Positions 34,717 through 42,658 of a DNA stretch of 64,000 nucleotides are shown one piece after another. The DNA lies in contig NZ_RCUV01000011.1 of assembly GCF_003667545.1 (NCBI RefSeq), positions 35,398 through 99,397 on the forward strand, given 5' to 3'. Both the position numbers and the translations under genes were made by a program. The DNA comes from Mycetocola manganoxydans. GTDB taxonomy: Bacteria; Actinomycetota; Actinomycetes; Actinomycetales; Microbacteriaceae. How positions within the stretch are numbered: position 1 is the stretch's first letter; each line of letters begins with the position of its first letter. The notes under the pieces were generated by a model, which saw only the letters and a program-made list of their open reading frames with translations, did no database searches and was not told the origin of the DNA.

Positions 34717-35531
34717 AAGTTTCCCGGCTCGAAATCACGGCGAATTACCTGATCCTTGGTGTTTTCGCGCTCATCGTGCTCGGCCCGCTCGGGCTCATTC
34801 TCACCCGGGCTCTCGGCCCGCAGAGCGCGTCGGTCGGGCGCGAGGGCCGCCTGCTCCACTGGGAGAACTTCGCGGATGCCTGGGAGATCGGCCGCTTCGG
34901 GCAGTACCTGCTGACATCCGTCACCGTCGCGCTGATCGTGGTCGTCACATCCGTCACCGTCTCGATCCTCGCCGGTTATGCGCTCGGAACCATGCGGTTC
35001 AAGGGCGCGACGTTCTTCTTCTACCTGTTCCTCGTCGGCATCATGGTGCCGACCGAAGCGTTCATCGTGCCGCTGTACTTCGACCTGCAAATGCTCGGAC
35101 TCACCAACACGGTGTGGGGCGTCGCGCTGCCACAGATCGCGATGTCGATCGCGTTCGGCACGTACTGGATGCGTGCCTACTTCCGGTCGGCGAGTGGCGC
35201 GATGATGGATGCCGCGCGGCTCGACGGCGCGGGAACGATGCGGATTCTGTGGCAGGTCCTCGTGCCCAACGCGCGGCCGGCGATCACCACGCTCGTGCTG
35301 CTCGTGTTCCTGTGGACGTGGAACGAGTTCCTCATCCCGCTCGTCATGTCGCCCAACGGAAGCGTACGGACCGCGCCGCTCGGCCTCGCGTTCTTCCAGG
35401 GCCAGTACACGCAGGGCACCGCTCTGCTCGCGGCGGGCGCCGTGATGGTGGCACTCCCGGTCGTCGTGCTCTACGTCGTGCTCCAGCGGCACTTCCTCCG
35501 CGGGATGCTCACCGGGGTCTCGGCGCACTGA
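34713..35531 (+). CDS. Sugar ABC transporter permease (MalG type)
   Basis: 272 residues, six membrane helices. The EAA loop is MMDAARLDGAGTMRILWQVL, with the usual NARPAITTLVLLVFLWTWNEF following. The ATGA overlap shows coupling to the MalF-type gene. The operon ends here; no enzyme is attached that would reveal the sugar. Confidence 0.92.
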   Translation: MKVSRLEITANYLILGVFALIVLGPLGLILTRALGPQSASVGREGRLLHWENFADAWEIGRFGQYLLTSVTVALIVVVTSVTVSILAGYALGTMRFKGATFFFYLFLVGIMVPTEAFIVPLYFDLQMLGLTNTVWGVALPQIAMSIAFGTYWMRAYFRSASGAMMDAARLDGAGTMRILWQVLVPNARPAITTLVLLVFLWTWNEFLIPLVMSPNGSVRTAPLGLAFFQGQYTQGTALLAAGAVMVALPVVVLYVVLQRHFLRGMLTGVSAH

Positions 35532-35565
35532 CGTGGCGGCGCATCCGCCCCTCACGCCGCACGAA

Positions 35566-35625
35566 TTCACCCGTTGCGGACGGAATCACCCGGTACGCCG
35601 CGTGTATTCGTCCGGGGTGAGTGAA
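35566..35625. repeat. Family C element, copy 4 (60 bp)
   Basis: TTCACCCGTTGCGGACGG to CGTCCGGGGTGAGTGAA; the inner stem CACCCGGTACGCCGCGTG is slightly mismatched. Confidence 0.9.
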
Positions 35626-35715
35626 AACGCGGGCGCGGGCCGGCGCGGGCCGCGATGAGATCGGCCCGCAGGCTCTCAAGCTCGTCGGAGTGTGATTGGC
35701 GAATGTAGTCGCGTT

Positions 35716-35775
35716 TTCACCCGTTGCGGACGGGTTCACCCGATACGCCGGGTGAATTGGTCCGTTGTGAGTGAA
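35716..35775. repeat. Family C element, copy 5 (60 bp)
   Basis: TTCACCCGTTGCGGACGG to GGTCCGTTGTGAGTGAA, flanked by CGTTTTCAC and GTGAAAACG, so the palindrome extends a few bases beyond the 60. Confidence 0.9.
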
Positions 35776-35836
35776 AACGTGGCGGTGGGCGCCCCGGCCG
35801 GGCGCCACCCGGCACACTCGGTAGGCTGGCGGCACC

Positions 35837-37381
35837 ATGCTGAGCTATCCGCGAACCCACACCGGAGGCGGCCGCGACCGCACACTGACCGAGCCACCGA
35901 CGAACGGTGAGGATGAATTCCGCGTCGATGTGGAGCGCATCCGTTTCTCGCCGTACTTCACGCGGCTGTCCGCCGTCACGCAGGTGATTCCGCAGGCCGG
36001 GTCCGGCACCATCGTGCACAACCGGCTTACGCACTCGCTCAAGGTCTCGGCGGTCGCCCGGTCGATCGCCGTCGGTTTCCGTGACGCGAACGACTCCACG
36101 CGCGCCATCATCAGGGAACTGGGCGGATGCGACCCCGTCGTCGTGCAGGCGGCCGCGGCTGCGCATGACCTCGGTCACCCACCCTTCGGGCACCTCGGTG
36201 AGCAGGTGCTCGACCGGGTCGCCCGGAACCGTCTGGGCCTTCCGGATGGTTTCGAGGGCAACGCCCAGACCTTCCGGATCCTCACCGCACTCGACAGTTG
36301 CGATGCGACACCGCGCGGTCTCAACCTGACCAAAGCCGTGCGCGCTGCGGTGCTCAAGTACCCGTGGACCCGCAACGAGTGGCGTGCGCTGCCACCCCGG
36401 CCGGCGGAGGAGCTGCCGCGCGGAGTCGGGACGGATGCGGCATCCGGGGCCCTGAAATTCTCGGCATACTCGATCGACGCGCTCGAGATGGCAGACGTGC
36501 TCGCGGTGTTCCCGAAGATCGGGCAGCACCAGCAGACGCTCGAGTGCTCGGTGATGGACATCGCCGACGACATCGCGTACTCGGTTCACGACCTCGACGA
36601 CTTCTACCGCGCAGGGGTGCTGCAGTACACGTCCGTGTCGGCGGAGCTCAACGGTTGGCTGGCGGCGCAATCCGACCTCGCCGCGCTCGACGACGCCGAG
36701 CTGCGGGTGCGCCGCCCGGGCCACTCGCTCGAAGCCGCGTGGCGCAAGGTGCAGCAGAAGGACGCCTGGATCGCCGACGCGGATGCCTTCCGTAATTCGG
36801 TCGAGCGGGTGACGACGGATCTCGTGGAAGGGCTGCTCACCATTCCCTACGACGGCGGGCTCGAGGCTGACCGTGCCGTGTCGGCGTTCACCCGGAGGTG
36901 GATCGACCGGCTCAAGGGGAGCATCCGGGTCGAACGGGAGCCGAACATCCGCAGCGGTCACGTGCGCCTCAGCAGGCAGGCCTGGCACGACGTGGTCGTG
37001 CTCAAGTTCGTGCACACCCGGTTCGTGCTCGACCGTTCCGACCTTGCGGTGTACCAGCGCGGGCAGGCGCGCGTGATCGAGGCGCTCGCCGACGGTTTCC
37101 ACACCTGGCTCAACGACCCAGCGGATGCCGCACGAGCGCCCCGCAGGCTGCTCGACTCGGTCGAGGCGGCGACGGAGGAGTACCGCGGGCTGCTTGACGC
37201 AGCGCCCGAATACTTCACTGCAGCCGGCGTGGGCACCGGGGCATCCGACATCGTGCAGCTCGGACAGAGCCGTGCCGTCGTCGATTACATCGCGTCGTTC
37301 ACGGATGCGCAGGCGATGAGCGTTGCAACCCTCATCAGTGGAACCTCGGACAACCTGTGGGAGTCCGGCCGGAGCCTGTAG
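35837..37381 (+). CDS. dgt: Deoxyguanosinetriphosphate triphosphohydrolase (dGTPase), HD superfamily
   Basis: Hydrolyses dGTP, and often other dNTPs, to the nucleoside plus triphosphate, trimming dNTP pools; some relatives defend against phage. 514 residues. HD-motif metal ligands: H66 (RLTHSLKV), H110-D111 (AAHDLGHPPFGH) and an aspartate in MDIADDIAYSVHD (about 240). The length fits the longer, actinobacterial class. The usual dnaG neighbour is absent; instead a DarT-like gene follows after 106 bp. Confidence 0.93.
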   Translation: MLSYPRTHTGGGRDRTLTEPPTNGEDEFRVDVERIRFSPYFTRLSAVTQVIPQAGSGTIVHNRLTHSLKVSAVARSIAVGFRDANDSTRAIIRELGGCDPVVVQAAAAAHDLGHPPFGHLGEQVLDRVARNRLGLPDGFEGNAQTFRILTALDSCDATPRGLNLTKAVRAAVLKYPWTRNEWRALPPRPAEELPRGVGTDAASGALKFSAYSIDALEMADVLAVFPKIGQHQQTLECSVMDIADDIAYSVHDLDDFYRAGVLQYTSVSAELNGWLAAQSDLAALDDAELRVRRPGHSLEAAWRKVQQKDAWIADADAFRNSVERVTTDLVEGLLTIPYDGGLEADRAVSAFTRRWIDRLKGSIRVEREPNIRSGHVRLSRQAWHDVVVLKFVHTRFVLDRSDLAVYQRGQARVIEALADGFHTWLNDPADAARAPRRLLDSVEAATEEYRGLLDAAPEYFTAAGVGTGASDIVQLGQSRAVVDYIASFTDAQAMSVATLISGTSDNLWESGRSL

Positions 37382-37487
37382 CTCCCGACGCGGTAACCGG
37401 CTCTCCGTAAAGCAACGTAACGTAGAGGGGGTGGCACTTCCGGCGGTCGGGAGCGGGGAGAGAAGCCACGCACGAGAGGTATTTGCA

Positions 37488-38309
37488 GTGAGCGTCGAAT
37501 GTAAACATGGTTTTGAGCCCGGATTCTGCGACACGTGCTTTCCGAAGCCTGCGTTCGTGCCCGAGCCGAAGGAGCCGGTGAAGCGCGTCGGACGCACCCG
37601 CGCCCCCGCTCGCACCCCAGGAACTCCGAAGGCCGCCCCGGTCTCCACGACCAAGCTCCCGACGTTCAACGCCGGTGAACTGCGGCTGTACCACGTGACC
37701 CACATCAGCAACCTGCCCGCGATCCTCGAATCCGGCAAGCTGTTCGCCGCGTCCGGACCGGATGCCGCCACTCCCGTCGTCGACATCTCCTCGGTTGAGA
37801 ACCGCGAGGCGCGGAAGACCGTGTTCGTCGCCGGTCAGCAGGATTCGCCGGTCTCAGCCTTTGTTCCGTTCTTCCTTTCGCCGGATGCGGCGCTGTGGCG
37901 GAGCATCCGTTCGGGCAACCCGGATTCGCGCCTCGCGGCGGACGTGGCCGAGCACTCGATCAACGACTTCGTCGTGCTCGTCACGACGATCGACGCGGTG
38001 TCGCTTGAGGGTGTCGGCGCGCTCGCGAACGTCGTCGTTGCCGACGGTGATGCGGCCGGATCGCTTACGCCGTTCGCCGCCAACAGTGCCAGTGCTGTGC
38101 GGATGCTGCGCAAGCTCCGCTCGGACGAAGAAGCCGAGGCGCTGCTCGAGGCCGAAGTTCTCGTCGCCGACGCGGTGCCGGTCGACAACATCGCGCTCAT
38201 CGGTGTCGCGAACGTCAAGGTGCGCGAAGCCGTCAAGCGGATGCTCGCGCCCACCCCCTTCGCGACCAAGGTCGCGGCGTACACACCCTGGTTCGAGGCC
38301 GTCGAGTAG
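37488..38309 (+). CDS. DarT-like ADP-ribosyltransferase (DUF4433) with N-terminal Cys/His motif
   Basis: 273 residues. After a possible zinc knuckle (C5, H7, C14, C17: ECKHGFEPGFCDTC) comes a DarT-like domain: LYHVTHISNLPAILESG (about 67-83), the basic VENREARKTVF stretch, FVPFFLSPDAALWRSI (about 125-140) and E223 in EAEVLVADAVP, at the place of the DarT catalytic glutamate. DarT enzymes attach ADP-ribose to thymidines in single-stranded DNA and are normally held in check by a DarG macrodomain protein. None is encoded here. GTG 37488 was chosen, with GAGAGG upstream. The family assignment is from motifs, without alignment. Confidence 0.75.
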   Translation: MSVECKHGFEPGFCDTCFPKPAFVPEPKEPVKRVGRTRAPARTPGTPKAAPVSTTKLPTFNAGELRLYHVTHISNLPAILESGKLFAASGPDAATPVVDISSVENREARKTVFVAGQQDSPVSAFVPFFLSPDAALWRSIRSGNPDSRLAADVAEHSINDFVVLVTTIDAVSLEGVGALANVVVADGDAAGSLTPFAANSASAVRMLRKLRSDEEAEALLEAEVLVADAVPVDNIALIGVANVKVREAVKRMLAPTPFATKVAAYTPWFEAVE

Positions 38310-38342
38310 TTCCGCGCCCCGCGCGGGTTGCTCGCGGGCTCG

Positions 38343-38401
38343 TTGCTCGGTCGGTAATGGTTGCTCAACGGCGCTCGTTGCAGCCAAGAGTGGCCGAGCG
38401 G
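38343..38401. repeat. Family D core, copy 4 (59 bp, degenerate)
   Basis: TTGCTCGGTCGGTAATGG to AGAGTGGCCGAGCGG. Same length as the other cores, with more mismatches in the arms. Confidence 0.65.
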
Positions 38402-38511
38402 CAGCGCCGGGCCCCGAGTTTCAGCCAAAACTGACCGAGCAGCAGCGCCGAGGCGCGAGTTCCAGCCAAAAGTGGCCGAGCAAGAGCGCGGTCAGCCCAA
38501 ACTGACGGAGC
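38381..38511 (+). repeat. Tandem array of family D right arms
   Basis: Four units of the form CAGCCAAAACTGACCGAGC begin at 38381, 38422, 38463 and 38493, giving spacings of 41, 41 and 30 bases. The array lies in the convergent gap between the DarT-like and MarP-like genes. Confidence 0.8.
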
Positions 38512-38535
38512 AAGAGCGGATGCCGCGCGGCCGGG

Positions 38536-39729
38536 TTAGCGGGCGATGCAGGAGCCGGAGGCGACGGCATCCGTCAGCGCTGGAGCCTGCGCGATCACCG
38601 GGAGGACCTCCTCCATCGCGAGGGCATAGCCGACGTTGGCCGTGGCATCCGACTTCGCGAAGATGACGCCGGCGACAGCACCGTCGGTCGTCAGCAGCGG
38701 GCCGCCGGAGTTTCCCTGCTGCACGTTCGCGGCGAGGGTCGAGATCTCGCGCGGGACCGGGTTCGAACCGTAGATGTCGCCGACGAGGGTGCTTCCGCTC
38801 GAGAGCACCTCAGCCGCCTGCGCTGAGAACGGCCCACCGTACGGGTACCCCATGAACGCGGCCTGGGTTCCGGCTCCGAGCGTGGGCGAGACTGCGAGGG
38901 GTGCAGCGTCCAGGCCGGCGACGGCGACGACGGCGAGGTCGTCGACCGGGTCGAAGTACACGACCCGTCCGGGCTTCGGCAGTTCACCGGGCGCTTCGAC
39001 GACGAGCTCGGTGACGCCCGCGAGCACGTGTGCGTTGGTGACGACGCGGTCGTCGGAGACGACGAAGCCGCTGCCGACGCTTCCGCTGCCGCACGACGGC
39101 GCGTTGCCGGTGATCCGCACGACGGATGCCGCCGCTCGCGTCAACTCCGGCGAGTCCATCGCCAGCTGCGGGATCGACGGTGCCGTCGACGGCACCCCGA
39201 CCGCGTCGATGAGGCGCGGAAGCCCGTCGGTCAGGATGGTCGACCTCAACTGCGCGAGGGCGGATGCCACGGGGCGCGGCGTGAGGTCATCGAGGGTTCG
39301 CAGCACATTCGACGTCGCCATCGCCTGAGTGAGCACCGGCGCGCTGAGCGACTGGGCGCTGAACGCGAGCATGGAGACGACCACGAGTGTCACCGCAACG
39401 TTGGTGACCGCACCGAGGAAGCGGTCGATGCCCCGAAGCGGAGTCTTGTGGAGGGGGCGACGGATGAGATTGCCGAGGGCAGCGCCGATCGAGAACCCGA
39501 TCGACACCAGCAGCAGTCCCGCGAGCAGCGCGATCGGTACACGCCACTCCGACAGCGCGGCCCAGGTCGACACCAGCGGAAGCACGAAGAACGCCGCAAT
39601 CCCACCGACGATCATGCCGGCGATTCCGCCGACGACCCGCAACAATCCGCGCGTGAACCCGTAGACGAGGGCGACAACGAGCACCGCGATCAGAATCACA
39701 TCGAGCACGAGGGCCGCCGTCACCACCAC
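38536..39729 (-). CDS. MarP-like membrane serine protease
   Basis: 397 residues. A CvpA-like N-terminal part has four membrane helices (about 6-26, 33-55, 64-86 and 106-128), followed by an extracytoplasmic trypsin-like domain. The catalytic triad is H234 (TNAHVLAG), D264 (DPVDDLAV) and S341 (QQGNSGGPLL). Cysteines C213 and C394 are placed for the disulfide known in MarP. In mycobacteria this protease protects against acid and oxidative stress. GTG 39729 with GAGGAGG upstream. Confidence 0.93.
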   Translation of the reverse strand: MVVTAALVLDVILIAVLVVALVYGFTRGLLRVVGGIAGMIVGGIAAFFVLPLVSTWAALSEWRVPIALLAGLLLVSIGFSIGAALGNLIRRPLHKTPLRGIDRFLGAVTNVAVTLVVVSMLAFSAQSLSAPVLTQAMATSNVLRTLDDLTPRPVASALAQLRSTILTDGLPRLIDAVGVPSTAPSIPQLAMDSPELTRAAASVVRITGNAPSCGSGSVGSGFVVSDDRVVTNAHVLAGVTELVVEAPGELPKPGRVVYFDPVDDLAVVAVAGLDAAPLAVSPTLGAGTQAAFMGYPYGGPFSAQAAEVLSSGSTLVGDIYGSNPVPREISTLAANVQQGNSGGPLLTTDGAVAGVIFAKSDATANVGYALAMEEVLPVIAQAPALTDAVASGSCIAR

Positions 39730-39835
39730 TGGTCCTCCTCGATTCCGCGGCAGGGGTAGTGCCGGAAAACTCAGTCTAGGGCGGCAATGTTGAAGATCCC
39801 CCGAGCGACGGATGCCCCGGGCAGCGCCACCGTCC

Positions 39836-39841
39836 TACCGT
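39836..39841 (+). promoter_or_regulatory. -10-like hexamer (leaderless type)
   Basis: TACCGT lies six bases before ATG 39848; no ribosome site is present. Confidence 0.4.
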
Positions 39842-39847
39842 GGATGC

Positions 39848-40147
39848 ATGGGGAGAATCGACGATCACACGCCAGCGGAGGATGCGGAGCCGAGCGACGC
39901 ATCCGGGGACTCAGCGGATGAGGACAAGCAGAGCCAGTCCATCGGGGTCGGGATCGCACTCGGCGTGAGCCTTGGCGTGACGCTCAGCCTCGTGCTCGAC
40001 AGTTGGGCGTACCTCGGCATCGGGATCGCGCTCGGCGTGGTGTTCGGCATCATGTTCGGGGAGAAGACGACGACGTCACCTGCCGACGCGACGGGTGACG
40101 GGCAGGACGGCGGAACGACGCCGCCCGACACCGCTTCGAAACCGTAG
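39848..40147 (+). CDS. Small membrane protein, unknown
   Basis: 99 residues. A charged, acidic N-terminus (about 1-30) is followed by two membrane segments (IGVGIALGVSLGVTLSLVL and YLGIGIALGVVFGIMFG) linked by a very short turn, with a Thr/Asp/Gly-rich tail. No family recognised. ATG 39848 was chosen; the leaderless -10 pattern supports it. Confidence 0.65.
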   Translation: MGRIDDHTPAEDAEPSDASGDSADEDKQSQSIGVGIALGVSLGVTLSLVLDSWAYLGIGIALGVVFGIMFGEKTTTSPADATGDGQDGGTTPPDTASKP

Positions 40148-40178
40148 GCCTCGCGGCCGGGGTGGGGCCGCGAAGAAA

Positions 40179-40235
40179 CGATCGGGCCCACAGGGTTCTC
40201 CGCGTTGGACGGGAACGACCTTGTGGGCCCGATCG
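40179..40235. terminator. Bidirectional terminator
   Basis: Fourteen bases CGATCGGGCCCACA pair perfectly with TGTGGGCCCGATCG across 29 bases, between two convergent genes. Confidence 0.75.
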
Positions 40236-40250
40236 ATGAAGCGGGGTGGA

Positions 40251-40640
40251 TCAGCGGTCGGAACCTGTGGCATCCGTTTCGGGAGCCTCGCTCGATGCGA
40301 CAGCATCGCTGTCGAGGGCATCGGTGAGCTGGGACACGGTCGTGTCCTGGTTGTCGGTACCCGGCTCGACCTCACCGTGGGTGTTGCTGAAGAGGTGCTG
40401 GTCGTTCTCGGTGTCGTTGGAGTCGTTAGCCGCGTCGGCATCCGAGGTCTCGACGTCTGCTTCGTCGACATCGAGGAACGCAGCATCCTGCTCGACCGGC
40501 TCACCGGCGACGGCGTCATTCGTGACGGTCTCCTTCGCGAGCATCTCCTCGTCCTTCGGGTCGCCGACGCCCCACACGGCGCCCTCCGATGTCATTCCAT
40601 CGGTCGAAGACTTGTCGTCGTGGATGTTCTGGTCGCTCAT
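40251..40640 (-). CDS. Acidic small protein, unknown
   Basis: 129 residues, about a third Asp/Glu, probably disordered. It shares the segment NDAVAGEPV with NDPVIGEPV of the acidic protein at 41408-41668, so the two may be distant relatives. AAAGGAC lies seven bases before ATG 40640. No function can be assigned. Confidence 0.65.
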   Translation of the reverse strand: MSDQNIHDDKSSTDGMTSEGAVWGVGDPKDEEMLAKETVTNDAVAGEPVEQDAAFLDVDEADVETSDADAANDSNDTENDQHLFSNTHGEVEPGTDNQDTTVSQLTDALDSDAVASSEAPETDATGSDR

Positions 40641-40714
40641 GGTTCGTCCTTTCGTCGGAACCCCCACCGTACGCACCCGCGAATTCGACCGACAAGGGGC
40701 TTGCGGTCGCCCGC

Positions 40715-41245
40715 TCAGGCCTGCGATCGCTGCGCGCCGTGCGCACGATCGACCGGCACGAGCGTCACGTCGCGGAGGGTGCCGGCATCGGCGACCGCCG
40801 TCATCAGGGTGCAGACCGGCTGGCGGCGGCGATCGGTCGGTGACCCGGGGTTGAGCAGTCGCAGCCCGCGCGGTGTCGTCGTCTCCCACGGGATGTGGCT
40901 GTGCCCGAAAACCAGCACGTCGGCATCCGGAAATTGCGCCTCACATCGCGCCTCACGACCGGTTGCAGCCCCGGTCTCGTGAATCATCGCGAAGCGGATG
41001 CCGTCGATCACCTCGGTCGCAACCTCTGGCAGGCGGGCACGCAACCCGGGCCCGTCGTTGTTGCCGTACACACCGATCAGGCGGCGACTGCGTTTCTCCA
41101 GCTCGTCGAGCGTGGCCTCATCGACCCAGTCGCCCGCGTGCAGGACGACGTCTGCCTCCTCGACGGCACGCAAGACCTGGTCGGGAAGCGCCCGTGCCCG
41201 TTTCGGCACGTGGGTATCAGCGAGCAGCAGGAGTGTGGTCGGCAT
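40715..41245 (-). CDS. YfcE/MJ0936-type metallophosphoesterase
   Basis: 176 residues. Metal-binding motifs in order: ADTHVPKRA (about 9-17), HAGDWVD (about 36-42), GNNDGPGL (about 61-68), MIHETG and GHSHIPW (about 114-120), ending in LLNPGSPTDRRR. This is the complete calcineurin-like set for a small cyclic-nucleotide or phosphodiesterase. AAAGGAT precedes the ATG. Confidence 0.92.
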   Translation of the reverse strand: MPTTLLLLADTHVPKRARALPDQVLRAVEEADVVLHAGDWVDEATLDELEKRSRRLIGVYGNNDGPGLRARLPEVATEVIDGIRFAMIHETGAATGREARCEAQFPDADVLVFGHSHIPWETTTPRGLRLLNPGSPTDRRRQPVCTLMTAVADAGTLRDVTLVPVDRAHGAQRSQA

Positions 41246-41277
41246 GGCTGGATCCTTTCACGGGCTTCGCTTGTGCC

Positions 41278-41337
41278 GCGAGTTGCCCACCTTCGCGGGT
41301 GTACGAGCGCCAAGACCCGCGAGACCGGGCAACTCGC
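41278..41337. repeat. Family B palindrome, copy 3 (60 bp)
   Basis: GCGAGTTGCCCAC to GGGCAACTCGC with inner GCGGGT/ACCCGC stem. It lies between two minus-strand genes, upstream of the phosphoesterase. Confidence 0.85.
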
Positions 41338-41362
41338 GGCATGAAGGCACGAGCGCACGAGA

Positions 41363-41392
41363 AAGCCCGGCACCTCGAAGGGGACCGGGCTT
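41363..41392 (-). terminator. Terminator of the 41408-41668 gene
   Basis: AAGCCCGG pairs with CCGGGCTT; read on the minus strand, it follows the stop codon after a run of six T. Confidence 0.6.
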
Positions 41393-41407
41393 CACGCTGC
41401 AAAAAAG

Positions 41408-41668
41408 TCAGCGATTCTCGTCGTCGAGGTTGACCATTGGATCGCCCTCGGAGGCGTCCACGTCCGGGTCTATCCCCGGTGTGTAGTGCTCTCCCGTCGC
41501 GTGACGGTCGTCGAGGTGTTGCTCCTCGAGTATTTCAGCGTTCCGCGGGTCTTCGGCGTCGTTCGTGTTGTACACAGGTTCTCCGATCACTGGGTCGTTC
41601 TTCGCGGTCTGGTGGCCCATCATGTCGACCGTTTCGGGGTCTCCACCGGTCATAGCTGAATCGCTCAT
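41408..41668 (-). CDS. Acidic small protein, unknown
   Basis: 86 residues, strongly acidic, probably flexible. Contains NDPVIGEPVYNTNDAEDPRN and ends in LDDENR. See the possible relative at 40251-40640. The ATG follows GAAGGAAG. It lies in a row of minus-strand genes with the PRC-barrel and membrane proteins, which may be stress-induced together; that is a guess from context. Confidence 0.65.
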   Translation of the reverse strand: MSDSAMTGGDPETVDMMGHQTAKNDPVIGEPVYNTNDAEDPRNAEILEEQHLDDRHATGEHYTPGIDPDVDASEGDPMVNLDDENR

Positions 41669-41721
41669 CTACTTCCTTCCTTCTCTGTGAGGCAACCGCC
41701 GGGGCAGGCGGGCCGAGTTCC

Positions 41722-42615
41722 TCACAAGCTTCGTGGCGGGCTGCTGCGATCGATCGTCGGATCGCCAGCGGTCGTTCCGTCGAGGTTCGGGTCATAGCGT
41801 CGCAGCCGCGCGTGCTTCGGTCCGTCACCGTCCTGCCCCTCGTTCAGATCGACCCTGTCCGGGTGGTACTCGTTGAGATCCCGTGGCTGGTCGTCGTCTG
41901 CGGCACGTTTCACATCGTCGGACAGCGGCCCGTCGTTCCGCCGGTCGCCGGTGTCCTCGTTCCCGTCGGCAGCAGGCACGGCGGCGGGCCGGGATGTTCC
42001 GTGGTCGCCGGCACTGTCGTCGGTCGCGGTACGGCGATCGACGTCGTCGATGCGGCCGTCGCTGTCCGAATCGCGCGCGTGCGCAGCATCCGCCCGCCGC
42101 TCGTCGTGCAGCAGCCGGTCGGCATCCGTGTTGCGGTCGGAGTCGAGGGACCGGCCGGAGTCGGTGTCGCCGTCCGCATTCCGCGCGTGCGCAGCATCCG
42201 TCGTCCCGGTGGGAACCGGGGTGACCGTGGTGCCGTCCGGGTTGAGGCGGTATTGGCGGTCCGGGTAGTCGTCCGGACGTGCGGTGCCCCCGTCGGTGTC
42301 CTGGTCGGAGAGACCGTAGTAACGGTAGAGCGCCTCTTCGTTGTGCGGCGAGAGCTCCTCGTTCGCGTCGATGCGCGGAGCCTCCTTGAGAGTCTCCTTG
42401 TCGATGTCGACCGAGAGCTCTTCGCCGTTGAAGTCGGCGTCCGCGAGCGGGACGAACGTCTCCTTGTGACCGAACAGTCCGGTCTTCACCGTCACCCAGT
42501 TCGGTGCACCGGTCTGCGAGTCGAGGAAGACCTGTCCGACGTGTCCGAGTTTCTCGTTGTCGCGGCCGAGCACGGGCGCACCCTGCAGGCCGCCGATGTC
42601 GCGTGAATCAAGCAT
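41722..42615 (-). CDS. PRC-barrel domain protein with long charged tail
   Basis: 297 residues. The N-terminal PRC-barrel (about 5-75) shows GAPVLGRDNEKLGHVGQVFL and NWVTVKTGLFGHKETFVPL, with EELSPHNEEALYRYYGLSD after it, a common pairing in actinobacterial stress proteins. The tail (about 105-297) is low-complexity Asp/Arg-rich and contains a degenerate repeat built on DAAHARNADGD and DAAHARDSDSDG. GAAGGAG lies seven bases before ATG 42615. Probably a ligand- or RNA-binding accessory protein; function not known. Confidence 0.85.
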   Translation of the reverse strand: MLDSRDIGGLQGAPVLGRDNEKLGHVGQVFLDSQTGAPNWVTVKTGLFGHKETFVPLADADFNGEELSVDIDKETLKEAPRIDANEELSPHNEEALYRYYGLSDQDTDGGTARPDDYPDRQYRLNPDGTTVTPVPTGTTDAAHARNADGDTDSGRSLDSDRNTDADRLLHDERRADAAHARDSDSDGRIDDVDRRTATDDSAGDHGTSRPAAVPAADGNEDTGDRRNDGPLSDDVKRAADDDQPRDLNEYHPDRVDLNEGQDGDGPKHARLRRYDPNLDGTTAGDPTIDRSSPPRSL

Positions 42616-42658
42616 GTGTACTCCTTCAAGAAATGAAATCGGATGCCTCGGGGCCGGG

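Larger units (their letters stand above)
35532..35836. other. Intergenic region with two family C elements
   Basis: The 305-bp gap contains two direct family C copies whose starts are exactly 150 bp apart. TAGGCT at 35822-35827 is a plausible -10 for the dGTPase gene, nine bases before the ATG. Confidence 0.75.

Noticed and set aside
35717..37786. A 689-codon minus-strand frame over dgt and the DarT-like gene
   Set aside because: It is antisense to the HD-motif dGTPase and has no recognisable domain.
38381..38511. Possible CRISPR array (four 19-base repeats)
   Set aside because: The intervals are short (11-22 bases) and unequal, the intervening sequences resemble each other, the units match arms of family D hairpins, and no cas gene is near.
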